The notes: a model not told the origin generated them from the sequence alone. Shown: positions 35,549 to 45,839, counted from the stretch's first letter. The stretch: DNA of 64,000 nt from DATAXP01 sp036272935 (GCA_036272935.1 DATAXP010000032.1:1-64000), one strand, 5' to 3'. Numbers and translations are program-made.

Positions 35549-36636
35549 CGTTCCTCCGCCGGATAGTCGTACACGCTTTCGTGCCAACCGCGCCAGCGTG
35601 CGAACCAGCGCGGGTCGAACACGTAGAGCTGATCGTCCGGCTGGCCGGCCGCGCGGAACATCGCCCAGAACGTGCGATGCGTCGGCGGCAGCGGAACGCC
35701 AAGCTTCTCGATCGTGAGCATCGTCAGGTCGGTCGTCACGTGCCCGTGTCGCCAGAAGCCGCGCGGCGTGTTGCCCGAGTACAGGCAATGCGATAGATAC
35801 GCATCGAGGCCCCCGACGTAATATGTGGCCGGGGCAACGAGCAATCCCACTGCCGCGATGCGCCATGCCGGCAGCACGGTCCGCACGTCGAGCCACAGCG
35901 ATCCGCGCCAATCGAACAGTAGTCCCAGCGACGCCGCGGCGAGCGCCAAGTTCCACGGCCACACTGCCTGGTTCCAGTCGAGCCCCACTGGCGACAGCGA
36001 CACGAACACGCCGATATGAAACAAGGCTCCTGCGATTGCCGCGGCTCGGCGCGTGCGCGGGAAGGCCGCAAAGAGGCCAAGCGCGATTTCCGTTGCCGCC
36101 AAAACCAGGCCGAAGGCGATGATCGTGGTCTGCGACACGCGTGGAAAAATTCCGTTCCACAGGAACGGCGCCACCTCGTCGTAGAACCCGGCGCTGAACA
36201 GCTTGTGGACTCCCGAGAAGAACCAGAGCGTGATCAGGTGCAACCGGCCAATGAGCTTTGGTCCTGCCCCCGGCAGCGTCCCCAGCAATAGCAGACAGTG
36301 CGAGACGATTTCAGGCTGCATGCGCGTTTGGTCCATGAGCATCGCCACGGCGACCACCACGGCGTGCGCCGTCAGTCCCCAGCGTGGCACGATCAACACC
36401 GCCAGCGCCGAGACGAGCATTGCCCAACCGCAGGACACTTGCGGCGAGCTCACCGCCGGCAGCATCGGCGGCCACTCCCGCACCTGCCACAACGGCCAGG
36501 TGACGAGTACCGTCGCCACCTGGGCCGCAACGATCGCCCAGCGTGCCACCAGCGGCAAGCGTGCGAGAAACCGGCGCGCGGTGCTCTCCGGCACCGCTGA
36601 GATTTGTTTCGACCTCCTGTGACGTGCGATGGCCAT
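35545..36636 (-). CDS. multipass membrane protein, possibly HTTM-like
   Basis: A 363-residue integral membrane protein with about eight hydrophobic helices between residues 30 and 290. A soluble C-terminal tail is rich in Trp and Tyr. Segments such as LWFFSGVHKLFSAGF recall HTTM/vitamin-K-carboxylase-like or DoxX-like membrane folds, but I cannot assign it. The start is ATG 36636, since the frame above is unlike coding. It begins 25 bases after the sulfatase stop on the same strand, which suggests co-expression with it. Confidence 0.7.
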   Translation of the reverse strand: MAIARHRRSKQISAVPESTARRFLARLPLVARWAIVAAQVATVLVTWPLWQVREWPPMLPAVSSPQVSCGWAMLVSALAVLIVPRWGLTAHAVVVAVAMLMDQTRMQPEIVSHCLLLLGTLPGAGPKLIGRLHLITLWFFSGVHKLFSAGFYDEVAPFLWNGIFPRVSQTTIIAFGLVLAATEIALGLFAAFPRTRRAAAIAGALFHIGVFVSLSPVGLDWNQAVWPWNLALAAASLGLLFDWRGSLWLDVRTVLPAWRIAAVGLLVAPATYYVGGLDAYLSHCLYSGNTPRGFWRHGHVTTDLTMLTIEKLGVPLPPTHRTFWAMFRAAGQPDDQLYVFDPRWFARWRGWHESVYDYPAEER

Positions 36637-36661
36637 CGGCGCGAAGCAGTTGGTCAGCGGC

Positions 36662-38137
36662 TCATGGCTTCGGCGCGATGTAGTAATCGGAGCGGCGCTG
36701 GGGCATGGGAGCGCCAACCCGCTCGCGCCAGGCAACGAGTTCCGCATGCAGTTGCTTCGTCAGCTCCGGCTTCTCCGCCGCCAGGTCGTGCCGCTGGCTT
36801 AAGTCGTTTTTCAAATCGTACAACTCCAGCCGGCCATCCTCGAAGAACTCGATCAGTTTGTAGTCGCCCTTGCGGATCGCGCCGGCGGGCGTCGTGCGCC
36901 AGGTATCCGCCCCCGCACCCAGATAGCCGGGAAAGTGCCAGAACAGCGGGCGCTCATAGAACTTTTGGCAATTCGGATCCAGATCGTGCTCATCGTCGCA
37001 ACAAAGCACGAACCCGCCGTCGAGATTCCTCGGCTTCTCATTCCAGTTCGCTAGTGGGTAGGCAAGCATCTCAACGAACGAAGCATAGACATCGACCGTG
37101 ATGATCGGTACGTCGAGGACTTTCGGTTTACGTTCTTTCGGCCAGTGCAAGATGAACGGCACGCGCACGCCTCCCTCGTACAGCATTCCCTTGCCGCCGC
37201 GCAGCGGTGCGTTGTCGGTGATGTCGCCCGCTTTGCCGATCCCTTCGCGCCCGTAGCCTCCCACGCCGCCGTTGTCGCTGGTGAAGATCACGATGGTGTC
37301 ATCCGCCGCTCCCAACTCATCGAGCTTCTTCATGATCCGGCCGACGCTCTCGTCGAGGCTGGCGATCATCGCCGCGTACACCGGGCTGTGGTGGCCGCCG
37401 ACGGCTGGCTTGTCTTTGAATCGCGCGATCAGCTCGGGCTTGGCATCGTGGGGCGAATGCACGCCGAAATGTGGCAGGTACAAAAAGAACGGGCCCGCCT
37501 TGCCCTCGTCGCGATTCTTGTAGGACCGCTCGATGAAGTCGAGCGCCCGGTCGGTCAGAAAATCGGCCAGATACGTGTCGGGCGGCACGTCGACGGGAGG
37601 CTGCGTCTTAAACTTGAAATGCTTGCCCATCGTCACGAGCGCTTCGTCGAACCCTTGGGCGCGCGGTCCGTGATCCTCATCTTCGCCCAGGTGCCACTTG
37701 CCGAACATCGCGGTGGTGTAGCCCGCAGCCTTGAACATCTCGGCCAGTGTCACGGTTTCGGGGGCGAGTTGCACGGCGTTGGGGACCGGCACCAGCGGCC
37801 GACGGCTGGTGTCGAACCGGTCGGTGCTCCCCACCGTGTAAATGCCGGTGCGGGGGCCATACTGGCCGCTCATCAGCGCGGCGCGCGTCGGCTGGCAGTT
37901 CGGACCGCAAGTGTAGGCGCTGGTGAATTTCACCCCTTCGGCACACAGCCGGTCGACGTTCGGCGTCTCATAGTACTTGCTGCCGTAACAGCCGAGGTCG
38001 GTCCAGCCCAGATCATCGGCGAGGATGAAAATCACGTTGGGCGGCGGGGCCAGGATGTTCGCCGCGCGAGCCAGCGGCGCGGCGCTCGTCAGGCAAAGCC
38101 ACACGACTGCCGCGCAAGATAGAAACCGTGTCGTCAT
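36662..38137 (-). CDS. exported sulfatase (formylglycine type)
   Basis: A 491-residue arylsulfatase-family enzyme that removes sulfate esters, probably from sulfated polysaccharides, in the periplasm. It has a signal peptide (1-25), the N-terminal metal motif NVIFILADDLGWTDLGCYG, and the formylglycine site Cys81 in CQPTRAALMSG (CxPxR, oxidised by a maturase not seen here). FGKWHLGEDEDHGP and FTSDNGG with GGKGMLYEGGVRVP complete the metal-site residues. The length is typical. It begins at ATG 38137, 83 bases after the copper ATPase and 25 bases before the membrane protein. Confidence 0.95.
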   Translation of the reverse strand: MTTRFLSCAAVVWLCLTSAAPLARAANILAPPPNVIFILADDLGWTDLGCYGSKYYETPNVDRLCAEGVKFTSAYTCGPNCQPTRAALMSGQYGPRTGIYTVGSTDRFDTSRRPLVPVPNAVQLAPETVTLAEMFKAAGYTTAMFGKWHLGEDEDHGPRAQGFDEALVTMGKHFKFKTQPPVDVPPDTYLADFLTDRALDFIERSYKNRDEGKAGPFFLYLPHFGVHSPHDAKPELIARFKDKPAVGGHHSPVYAAMIASLDESVGRIMKKLDELGAADDTIVIFTSDNGGVGGYGREGIGKAGDITDNAPLRGGKGMLYEGGVRVPFILHWPKERKPKVLDVPIITVDVYASFVEMLAYPLANWNEKPRNLDGGFVLCCDDEHDLDPNCQKFYERPLFWHFPGYLGAGADTWRTTPAGAIRKGDYKLIEFFEDGRLELYDLKNDLSQRHDLAAEKPELTKQLHAELVAWRERVGAPMPQRRSDYYIAPKP

Positions 38138-38220
38138 GCGATTGTTCCGTTTGTGGAAGGGCGACAGTGGAACCTGCTCGTCGAGGTCGATTGTAGACGA
38201 TCCGATCGAGAGAAGCCCGC

Positions 38221-40485
38221 TCACAACCGCTCGTGCCGCAGGCGCAGGGCGTTGGCCACCACGCTCAACGAACTGAAGCTCATCGCGGCGGCGGCGATCA
38301 TCGGGTTCAGCAGCAGGTGCGGCGACAGGGGGTACAACACTCCCGCGGCGATCGGCACGCCCAGGGCGTTGTAGACCAGGGCGAAGAACAGATTCTGGCG
38401 GATATTGCGCATCGTGCGCCGGCTCAGGCGCAATGCTTTGACGATCCCGCGCAGGTCCCCTTCGACCAGCGTGACCCCAGCCGAGGCAATCGCCACGTCG
38501 GTGCCGGTCCCCAGCGCGATCCCGACGTCAGCTTCGGCCAGCGCCGGCGCATCGTTGATCCCGTCGCCGGCCATCGCCACCGTGCGACCTTCGGCCCGCA
38601 GCGCGCGGACCCGCGCGAGCTTTTGTTCGGGGCGAACTCCCGCCTCGAACTCGTCGATGCCCAGTTGTCGGGCCACCGCTTCGGCCGTCGCCTGCCCATC
38701 GCCAGTGAGCATGATGATCCGCAGCCCCAAGGCGTGCAGCGATCGCACCGCTTCGGGAGTTGATGGCTTGATCGGGTCGGCCACGGCCAACAGCCCGGCG
38801 AACTGCCGATCGACCGCCACCGCTATCACGCTTTGCCCCTGCCGCTGCGCGGACTCGGCCCGAGCGTCGAACGCATCGAGCCCTTGCACGCCGCGCTCGG
38901 CCAGCAGCGACCGCTGGCCGACGAGCACCGCTCGGCCATCGACAACCCCTTCGACACCGCCGCCGGTGATCGACTGAAACCCGGACGCTTCGCCCAGCGC
39001 GATCTTGCGCTCCACGGCACCGCGCACGATCGCCCCGGCCAACGGATGCTCGCTGTGCTGTTCGACACTGCCCGCCAGCCGCAGCAGCGCCGTCTCGTCG
39101 ACCGCCCCGCTCGGCACGCAAGCCGTCAGCGACGGTCGCCCCACGGTGAGCGTTCCGGTTTTGTCGACCACTACGGTATCGACCTTGGCGAGCGTTTCGA
39201 GCACCTCGGCGTCCTTGACGAGCACCCCTTCGCGGGCACCCCGCCCGATGCCGACCATGATCGACATCGGCGTCGCAAGCCCCAGGGCGCAGGGGCAGGC
39301 AATCACGAGCACCGCCACGGCGTTGACCAGCGCCCAGGCCACCGCCGGCTGCTCGGGGGCCGCGACGAGCCAGACCACGAACGTGACCACGGCAACGGCA
39401 ACGACGGTCGGCACAAAATACCCGGCGACGGTATCGGCAACGCGCTGGATCGGCGCCCGGCTGCGCTGCGCCTCGCCCACCAGCTCGACGATCCGCGCAA
39501 GGACGGTTGCCTGGCCCACCTGCTCAGCCAGCATCGTGAACGATCCGGTTTGATTCACCGTGCCGCCGATCACGCGCTCGTCCGGGCCCTTCTCAACCGG
39601 CAGCGATTCGCCGGTGAGCATCGATTCATCGACCGTACTGTGGCCTTGTTGCACGCGGCCGTCGACCGGAATCTTCTCGCCGGGGCGCACGCGCAGCGTG
39701 TCTCCTTGCTGCACCTCGGCCAGCGGCACGTCGCGCTCCATGCCATCGCGCAACAGGTGCGCGGTCGGCGGAGCCAGCGCCATTAGCTCGCGGATCGCAC
39801 TCGTGGTTTGCCGACGAGCACGCAACTCGAGCACCTGGCCCAACAGCACCAGCGTCACGATCACCGCGGCAGCCTCGAAGTACACGGGCGCCGTGTTGTC
39901 GTGCTGCATACCGTGAGGAATTGCCGCAGGCACGAGCACCGCCACAACGCTGAACAGATACGCTGCCCCGGTCCCCAGAGCGATCAGCGTGAACATGTTC
40001 AGATGCCGTGAGACCAGCGACCGCCAGCCACGCTCGAAAAACGGCCACCCTCCCCACAGCACAACCGGCGTGCTGAGCAACAATTCCAGCCACGCGGCGA
40101 GTGGTCCTCCGAAAAGCCGGTCGATCGGCACGCCAACCATCGGCAGCATCGCCAACGCGAACACCGGTGCGGTGAGCACGAGCGACACCCAGAACCGGCG
40201 CGCCATGTCGCGCAGCTCCGAGTCATCCTCGGGCTCGTCGAGGCTCGCGTGCTTCGGCTCCAGTGCCATGCCGCACTTGGGACATACTCCCGGGCCGACC
40301 TGCTCGATCTCCGGGTGCATCGGGCAAGTGTAGATCGCCGCCTCGGCGCGAGGCTTCTCGGCTGCTGGGTGCAAGAATCGCTGCCGGCAAGGTTCGCAGC
40401 AGAAGTAGAACGTCTGGCCGTCGCGCTCGGCGCGCAGCGCCGTCGCCTCGTCCACCGTCATGCCGCAGATCGGATCGATTGCCAT
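38221..40485 (-). CDS. copA: copper-translocating P1B-type ATPase with YHS and metal-binding domains
   Basis: A 754-residue heavy-metal exporter. In place of the usual ferredoxin-like domains, the N-terminus has a YHS-type motif ([13 protein letters not shown] with CCEPC) and a heavy-metal-binding segment ([22 protein letters not shown]). The core shows eight membrane helices, TGES, the ion-site [10 protein letters not shown], the phosphorylated Asp in DKTGTLT, HP (SEHPLAGA), TGDG and [10 protein letters not shown]. The metal is probably Cu(I), judged from CPC; Ag(I) is possible. The start is ATG 40485. It follows the ceramidase-like gene by 29 bases, and no copper sensor gene is adjacent. 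Confidence 0.95.
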   Translation of the reverse strand: MAIDPICGMTVDEATALRAERDGQTFYFCCEPCRQRFLHPAAEKPRAEAAIYTCPMHPEIEQVGPGVCPKCGMALEPKHASLDEPEDDSELRDMARRFWVSLVLTAPVFALAMLPMVGVPIDRLFGGPLAAWLELLLSTPVVLWGGWPFFERGWRSLVSRHLNMFTLIALGTGAAYLFSVVAVLVPAAIPHGMQHDNTAPVYFEAAAVIVTLVLLGQVLELRARRQTTSAIRELMALAPPTAHLLRDGMERDVPLAEVQQGDTLRVRPGEKIPVDGRVQQGHSTVDESMLTGESLPVEKGPDERVIGGTVNQTGSFTMLAEQVGQATVLARIVELVGEAQRSRAPIQRVADTVAGYFVPTVVAVAVVTFVVWLVAAPEQPAVAWALVNAVAVLVIACPCALGLATPMSIMVGIGRGAREGVLVKDAEVLETLAKVDTVVVDKTGTLTVGRPSLTACVPSGAVDETALLRLAGSVEQHSEHPLAGAIVRGAVERKIALGEASGFQSITGGGVEGVVDGRAVLVGQRSLLAERGVQGLDAFDARAESAQRQGQSVIAVAVDRQFAGLLAVADPIKPSTPEAVRSLHALGLRIIMLTGDGQATAEAVARQLGIDEFEAGVRPEQKLARVRALRAEGRTVAMAGDGINDAPALAEADVGIALGTGTDVAIASAGVTLVEGDLRGIVKALRLSRRTMRNIRQNLFFALVYNALGVPIAAGVLYPLSPHLLLNPMIAAAAMSFSSLSVVANALRLRHERL

Positions 40486-40514
40486 ACGATGGAATCTTAC
40501 CGCGGCAGCCAAGC

Positions 40515-41831
40515 CTACTGGCCGGCACTGCCGGATGCAATGGCTGGCGCGATACGCCCAAGCAGCTCGTGCGTCCTGCCGATGATCCGCTCCTCGACGT
40601 CGAGCGCGTAGTCGCCGCCGGCCTCGTACCCCCCTTCGGCCGCCACGCGCCGGCTGGGAATATAGCCGACCATGTCGTTCGAGTAGCCGGCGATCCAGGT
40701 GATCGGCGAGCGAATCTCGCTTTTCAGCCGCAGCGAATAATCGACCACCGTCTCGCTACTGAGGGCAACCAGCGTGAGCCGGTCGCCGAGGCGGACAACC
40801 TGGATCGGATAATCAACCTTCGGCTTGTCGTGGTTGCGCTCCAGCTCGACGGTATCGAACGCCGCCGCCACGGGACCTTCGATCGGTTGCGGGACGTTCC
40901 CCAGCGCCACGACGACCGAGTAGGCGAGGCTGCGGCCGTGATGAGCCGCCAGCTCCAGCGGCAGCTTGCCGGGCACTTCGTCGCCGCGCGGATACGGGTT
41001 TTGATCTCCCGAGCAGCCGTTCACGAACAAGGCCGTCGTGCCCGGATAGATTTGCTCGAGCACCTGCTGGGCGAAGCCAGCGTAGTCGCCGTTGAATAGG
41101 TAGCGCGGCGAGGTGGTCTTCGGCGTCACCGACACCAGCGAAGTGTTGTGGCAGGCGTAGCCAAACGCGACGGCCAGCAGGTGTTGCTCGGCATCGCGCA
41201 CGGCGACCACCGGCACCTCGTGATCGACCGGGCCGTCGAATGTCGAACTGTTGATGAACCCGCGCCCAGGTACCAGCCGGCGGCGGTTCATGGCGAAGCC
41301 GCAACGCGCGTGGGCAAACGACACGCTGGCCGGCGCGAGCCGCTCGAGCGCCTCGCCAACGATCCGCACCAGCGAATCTTCGAGCCCGGCCAGGTACTCG
41401 GCAGTGCCCGCCTTGAACTCTTGGTGCGATTCTTGCGTCGGCTGATATTCCGGCCCACAGTGCGTGTGCGAGGCGTTGAGTAGCAGCCGGTCGGGCGGCA
41501 GCTTGAACTTTTCCTGGCAGCGGCTCGCGACGACATCGCGCAGGCCGCGGCGCACGGCGATCAGGTCCATCGTCACCACCACCAGCCGGCCGCCGCGCTC
41601 ATCTTCCAAGGCCAGCGCCTTGGCGAACAAGTCTTGCGCGACCCCTTCCGATGGCTTCTTACGGGCCGCGTAGCCGGCCATCCACATATCGTGCTTCGGC
41701 GTGATGACCGCCCGCGCCGCACCGGCTTTCCAGGCGAGCCGCGGCGGCGGGGGCTTCGTTTCCGCCGCCGGCAACGAGCAACAGGCAACGCATATCGCCG
41801 CCGTAGCGCACAGAATCGACATCGTTTTCAT
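40515..41831 (-). CDS. exported neutral/alkaline ceramidase-like protein, copy 2
   Basis: A 438-residue protein with a signal peptide (1-22, [20 protein letters not shown]) and the same fold as the protein at 21458. It has [33 protein letters not shown] (metal-like His-Thr-His), [11 protein letters not shown] and [13 protein letters not shown]. The two copies share the motif order but differ in sequence, so they are old paralogues. The substrate is unknown and the amide-cleaving role is family inference. It starts at ATG 41831 next to a repeat-filled gap and precedes copA by 29 bases. A functional tie to copper export is not evident. Confidence 0.85.
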   Translation of the reverse strand: MKTMSILCATAAICVACCSLPAAETKPPPPRLAWKAGAARAVITPKHDMWMAGYAARKKPSEGVAQDLFAKALALEDERGGRLVVVTMDLIAVRRGLRDVVASRCQEKFKLPPDRLLLNASHTHCGPEYQPTQESHQEFKAGTAEYLAGLEDSLVRIVGEALERLAPASVSFAHARCGFAMNRRRLVPGRGFINSSTFDGPVDHEVPVVAVRDAEQHLLAVAFGYACHNTSLVSVTPKTTSPRYLFNGDYAGFAQQVLEQIYPGTTALFVNGCSGDQNPYPRGDEVPGKLPLELAAHHGRSLAYSVVVALGNVPQPIEGPVAAAFDTVELERNHDKPKVDYPIQVVRLGDRLTLVALSSETVVDYSLRLKSEIRSPITWIAGYSNDMVGYIPSRRVAAEGGYEAGGDYALDVEERIIGRTHELLGRIAPAIASGSAGQ

Positions 41832-42201
41832 GCACGCGATCCCAACAAGGATGACACAGTGCGTCGACTCGCACAGTACAACCGCGCATCGCGCCGATCA
41901 ATGGTTGCGAGACGTTTTGAAGTCCCATTGCCCAGGGTGCCTGGGGCAGAGCGCAGCGATGCCCCAGCAGACAACGTTCTGTGGCTTCGCGGACTCAGCC
42001 ACAGGCACCCAATTCCCTGTTTCGTCGTGTGCGGGTGCCACTGGTAGCTCGCTGCCAGTGCCGCGACGCCGATTCGGCACTGTCTGACAAGCAGACAGTG
42101 GCACCGGGCGCATCGCGGCAATCAATGCTGCGTTTGCAATGATGCGGCAAGCTCGGTTACGGTAACGGGCCTTGAGAGCCAGATTTGTCGGGCAATTCAC
42201 T
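41832..42201. repeat. 370-base gap with several small hairpins
   Basis: No gene is seen. The stretch 41934-42105 holds a series of short inverted words: TGCCTGGGGCA with ATGCCCCAGCA, GTGCCACTGGTAGC with GCTGCCAGTGCC, and TGTCTGACAAGCAGACA. Several repeat GTGCCACTG or its complement. The gap lies between divergent genes (ceramidase-like and SulP-type), so it must also hold their promoters, which I cannot place. Confidence 0.6.
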
Positions 42202-44409
42202 ATGTTCTCGCGATCGACGTTCACTGCCGATCTGACCGCCGGCGCGGTGGTGTTTCTCGTGGCGCTGCCGTTGTGCCTGGGCGTGGCACTGACCAGCGGC
42301 ACGCCGCTGGTGTCGGGGCTGGTTGCGGGAATCGTCGGCGGCATTGTCGTTGGGGCGCTCAGCGGTTCGCACACCAGTGTCAGCGGGCCGTCGGCTGCCT
42401 TGACCGCGGTGATCGTGGCACAGCTTGCGGCGCTCGGCAGTTTTGAATCGTTCCTGCTGGCGCTCGTCGTCGCCGGGCTGATCCAGATCGGCTTGGGACT
42501 GCTGCGGGCCGGCTTCCTGGCCGAGTACGTGCCGTCGTCAGTGATCAAAGGGCTGCTGGCCGCCATCGGCGTGATCTTGGTGCTGAAGCAGATCCCGCAC
42601 GTCGTCGGCCTCGATGACGATCCGCAAGGCGACATGGCGTTCGAGCAGCCTGACGGTGATAACACCTTCACCGAGCTGGGCGATTCGCTGTTTCAATTTC
42701 ACACCGGCGCGGCGCTTGTCGGCCTGTCGTCGGTCGCTGTGCTGCTGTTGTGGGACCGCGTGCCGCGGCTCAAAAAGTCGATCGTCCCCGCGCCACTGGT
42801 CGTCGTGCTGTGGGGCGTCGGCTTGCGCCTGGTGCTCGATCGCGTCGGCGGCACGTGGAGTATCGGGGCAAACCACCTGGTACAGGTGCCGATTGCCGAG
42901 AACTTTTCAGCACCCGTCGGCCTGCTCGATTCGCCCGACTTCTCGCAGTGGCTGAATCCGCGGGTGTACACCGCTGGGCTGATGGTGGCGCTCGTGGCGT
43001 CGCTCGAATCGCTGTTGAACCTCGAGGCGGTCGACAAGATCGATCCGCAGCGGCGCAACTCACCGGCCAACCGCGAGCTGCTGGCCCAGGGGGCTGGCAA
43101 CATCGTTGCAGGCCTGCTCGGCGGCATCCCCATCTCGAGCGTCATCGTGCGCAGTAGCGTGAACGTCAACGCCGGCGGGCAGACGAAGCTGGCGGCCGTG
43201 GTGCACGGCGTGCTGCTGCTGGTGTCGGTGGCGCTGTTGCCGACGTGGCTGAACATGATTCCGCTGGCCTGCCTGGCGGCCATTCTGCTGGTGACCGGCA
43301 CCAAGCTCGCCAACCCGGCCCTGGTGAAGCAGATGTTCTTCGAGGGGCGCTACCAGTTCTTCCCCTTCGCGGCGACCGTCGCCGCGATCGTGCTCACCGA
43401 TCTGCTCATCGGCGTTCTGATCGGCCTGGCCGTCAGCATCGGGTTCATCCTGAACAGCAATTTTCGCAGGCCGATCCGGCGGTTCGTCGAAAAGCACTTG
43501 GGGGAGAACGTCACGCACCTGGAGCTTGCCAACCAAGTCAGCTTTCTCAACCGGGCGGCGCTGACCAAGGCGCTCGACTCGGTTCCCCGCGGCGGCCAAC
43601 TGCTGCTCGACGCGCAAACGACCGACTATATCGATCCCGACGTGCTCGACCTGATCCGCGACTACGTGCAGAAGACCGCCCCCGCGCGCGGCATCGAAGT
43701 GAGCCTGCTCGGCTTCCTGCCGACGTACGACCTGGAAGATCGCATCCAGTACCTCGACCATGCGACGCGCGAACTGCAATCGTCGCTCACGCCTGCGCGC
43801 GTGTTGCAGATTCTCAAGGACGGCAACGAACGGTTCCGCGCCGGTCGGCGCCTCACGCGCGATCTAAGCCGGCAGGTACACGTGACGGCCCAGCGACAAC
43901 ATCCGCTGGCGGTGGTGCTGAACTGCATGGACTCGCGTTCGCCGGCCGAGTTGATTTTCGACGCTGGCATCGGCGACATTTTCGGTGTCCGCGTGGCTGG
44001 CAACGGCCTCAGCGACGAGGTCCTCGGCAGCCTGGAATATGGCTGCGCGGTGGCGGGAGCTAAGCTGATCCTGGTGATGGGTCACACCCGCTGCGGCGCC
44101 GTGACGGCGGCCGTGCAAAGTGCCGCTACCGACGGACAGGCGCCCAAGCCTAGCGGCACCGAGCACGTCGAGTGCATCCTGCGCGACATCCAACAATCGA
44201 TTGACCTGGACCAGTGTCGCGCGCTCGACGGTGCTGCCGAGGCGAAGCGCGACGAGTTCGTGGACGACGTGGCCCGGGCCCACGTGCTGCGCACCGCGGC
44301 ACGGATTGACCGCGAAAGCGAGCCGTTGCGCGGCTTGGTGCGCGAGGGACGCATCGCCATCGTCGCGGCGATGTACGACATCGGCAACGGCGCAATCACA
44401 TTCCTTTAG
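42202..44409 (+). CDS. SulP-family anion transporter fused to beta-carbonic anhydrase
   Basis: A 735-residue fusion. Residues about 1-400 form a SulP permease (10-14 helices, with SGPSAALTAVIVAQLAA and the QGAGNIVAGLLGGIP loop). About 420-540 is a STAS-like domain with Asp-rich DYIDPDVLDL. From about 550 to the end is a beta-carbonic anhydrase with the zinc ligands Cys575 and Asp577 in NCMDSR, and His628/Cys631 in GHTRCGA. Such fusions are known and are thought to move bicarbonate and interconvert it with CO2. I start at ATG 42202; TTG 42172 is upstream. It is followed by an unusual hairpin array. Confidence 0.95.
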   Translation: MFSRSTFTADLTAGAVVFLVALPLCLGVALTSGTPLVSGLVAGIVGGIVVGALSGSHTSVSGPSAALTAVIVAQLAALGSFESFLLALVVAGLIQIGLGLLRAGFLAEYVPSSVIKGLLAAIGVILVLKQIPHVVGLDDDPQGDMAFEQPDGDNTFTELGDSLFQFHTGAALVGLSSVAVLLLWDRVPRLKKSIVPAPLVVVLWGVGLRLVLDRVGGTWSIGANHLVQVPIAENFSAPVGLLDSPDFSQWLNPRVYTAGLMVALVASLESLLNLEAVDKIDPQRRNSPANRELLAQGAGNIVAGLLGGIPISSVIVRSSVNVNAGGQTKLAAVVHGVLLLVSVALLPTWLNMIPLACLAAILLVTGTKLANPALVKQMFFEGRYQFFPFAATVAAIVLTDLLIGVLIGLAVSIGFILNSNFRRPIRRFVEKHLGENVTHLELANQVSFLNRAALTKALDSVPRGGQLLLDAQTTDYIDPDVLDLIRDYVQKTAPARGIEVSLLGFLPTYDLEDRIQYLDHATRELQSSLTPARVLQILKDGNERFRAGRRLTRDLSRQVHVTAQRQHPLAVVLNCMDSRSPAELIFDAGIGDIFGVRVAGNGLSDEVLGSLEYGCAVAGAKLILVMGHTRCGAVTAAVQSAATDGQAPKPSGTEHVECILRDIQQSIDLDQCRALDGAAEAKRDEFVDDVARAHVLRTAARIDRESEPLRGLVREGRIAIVAAMYDIGNGAITFL

Positions 44410-44436
44410 CCGCCGGGGAGCCAAGGCCCCGTTCGA

Positions 44437-44558
44437 GCACGGTCTCCCGACCGTGCTCCTGCCGAATGGAATGGTCGGGAGACCATTCCATAACAGTTGG
44501 TTGTCCCACGGTCTCCCGACCGTGCAACATCCGGGTGGAATGGTCAGGAGACCATCCC
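44437..44558. repeat. two tandem 69-base units forming four hairpins with complementary loops
   Basis: Hairpins A (44437-44456) and C (44507-44524) have the stem CACGGTC/GACCGTG and loop TCCC. Hairpins B (44468-44489) and D (44537-44558) have the stem GGAATGGTC/GACCATTCC (one mismatch in D) and loops GGGA and AGGA. A to C and B to D are both 69 bases apart, so this is a tandem duplication. Loop TCCC is the exact complement of loop GGGA. The array starts about 30 bases after the SulP-carbonic anhydrase stop. Confidence 0.9.
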
Positions 44559-44681
44559 ACAACGGGGGCGTGTGGCCGACCGCCAATGACGGCCGAGGCA
44601 TTTTTTAACCCCATCAAGAACGCCTCGGCCGCAGTTGCGGGCCCGGCGTCCAAACAGTAGTTCGTGTTTGAATGCGAGCCG

Positions 44682-44704
44682 TAGCGCGGCACATGTGCCG
44701 CGCT
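44682..44704. repeat. near-perfect palindrome
   Basis: AGCGCGGCACATGTGCCGCGCT pairs with itself over about 11 bases per arm around the central CATG. It may be a terminator-like hairpin or a protein-binding site. No adjacent gene clearly depends on it. Confidence 0.6.
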
Positions 44705-44950
44705 ACGCGCTCGTTTTTGCGCCGTTCTACGACTCCATCATTCGCACGGCCCGTAGTCGCAATGTTATGCATTGCACAACCAATCGCGATCGAACGATTA
44801 GCAGGCCTCGCTCCGCACGTGAAAGCCACCGCGCCCGGGAGCCAAGGACAAGTACAAATTGGTGTTTTTCGGTAGTGACTAGCACACAAATTGGTTGTTC
44901 TGACTGTGAGTCTGTGCAGACCAAATTTGTAAGAAAGAAGAAGGATGTCA

Positions 44951-45277
44951 ATGCCTGATAACGAAGCCTCCAACGTGGGTTCTGCACCGCAACAGAGGTT
45001 CAGCATAAGGCGCATTGGATACTTACTATTGATCGTCTTGGGCGTGATCGCCGTTCGGGCCGCAGTGCGATTGCCACGGTTCTTTGCAGGACAACAAGCC
45101 CAAGAAAATCAAGCGCAAGAGAAACACAATCGTGACGTCGCGCGCATTCAACAAGCGGTACAGCAAGGACAGGGCGGCGAAGCGTTCAACCGCTTGTTTG
45201 GCCAACCTGCCACGCCATCATCGCAAAAAAGTGATCCGCCAACATCACCGCGCGCGAACACGCGTCCGAACCCGTGA
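44951..45277 (+). CDS. small single-pass membrane protein, unknown
   Basis: A 108-residue protein with an N-terminal cytoplasmic stretch, one helix at about 23-45 (IGYLLLIVLGVIAVRAAVRL), then a Gln/Lys-rich hydrophilic tail (QQAQENQAQEKHNRD) and a Ser/Pro end. The start is ATG 44951, five bases after AAGGA; ATG 44945 is also in frame. Its stop overlaps the GTG of the following DUF3592-like gene (GTGA), so the two are coupled. The base composition here is less GC-rich than in neighbours, which may mean recent arrival or a fast-evolving region. The function is unknown. Confidence 0.65.
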   Translation: MPDNEASNVGSAPQQRFSIRRIGYLLLIVLGVIAVRAAVRLPRFFAGQQAQENQAQEKHNRDVARIQQAVQQGQGGEAFNRLFGQPATPSSQKSDPPTSPRANTRPNP

Positions 45278-45839
45278 GCCACACGAGTGCATCAGCAATG
45301 CAGAATTCCGTTTGGTTGGAAAAAACTGTTCTCAAGCTTAAGTGGGCCGCGGTCCTGTTGACCGTTATGTGCCCCATTCTGTTAGCGATCAACCTGCCAG
45401 AGACGTTACGCCAGGCGGGCAGCGCAGAATGGCCGTCGGTTGAAGGCCGAGTGATCGACGTCGTCATCAAGCCATGGCTTGGCGAGAAGAAACAGGTCAT
45501 GCAGTATGGCCGAGTACTCTACACGTATCAGGTCAACGGTAAGGAGTGCACAACTGACCTAACGGACCTTGGTCCCGGCATGAAACGGCCTGACGAGATG
45601 ACCGCTCGTATGGACGTTGCAGAGTATCGCCCCGGCATGTCCCCGGCATGGTCGTGCCAGTGTACTACGACCCAAATGATCCGAGCGTCGGCGTTCTGAA
45701 AACAGGCGTCCCTCCGCTGCACCTTGAGCTCATGGTCGGCCTTGCTGTCGTTGGCGCGATAAGCGCCATCGCCGCCATCTTCGTCGTCCGCGGCTGGTAT
45801 TTGACTTGGAAAAAGCCGGCGGACCCGCTCGTCGCGTAA
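45274..45839 (+). pseudogene. DUF3592-like membrane protein, frameshifted by an 11-base duplication
   Basis: The first part (45274-45639) encodes a helix and a beta domain with VEGRVIDVVIKPW, YGRVLYTYQVNGKEC and DVAEYRPGM. The second part, in another frame (45651-45839), continues VVPVYYDPNDPSVGVLK and a C-terminal helix, as expected for DUF3592. At 45630-45650 the ten bases CCCCGGCATG occur twice in tandem, separated by T. Removing one 11-base unit joins the frames exactly into ...EYRPGMVVPVYYDPND.... The gene is therefore broken by slippage, or the reading contains an error. The start is GTG 45274, overlapping the upstream stop, or ATG 45298. Confidence 0.85.

Larger units (their letters stand above)
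44410..44950. other. 540-base gap between SulP fusion and small membrane protein
   Basis: The first 150 bases contain the tandem hairpin array. The remainder (44600-44950) is AT-richer than its surroundings, with the word AGCGCGGCACATGTGCCGCGCT at 44682-44704 as a near-perfect palindrome. No open frame here looks coding. Confidence 0.5.

Noticed and set aside
44635..44958. 107-codon open frame on the plus strand
   Set aside because: Composition is Arg/Ser/Thr-rich with no domain, and it overlaps the start of a better-supported gene in another frame.
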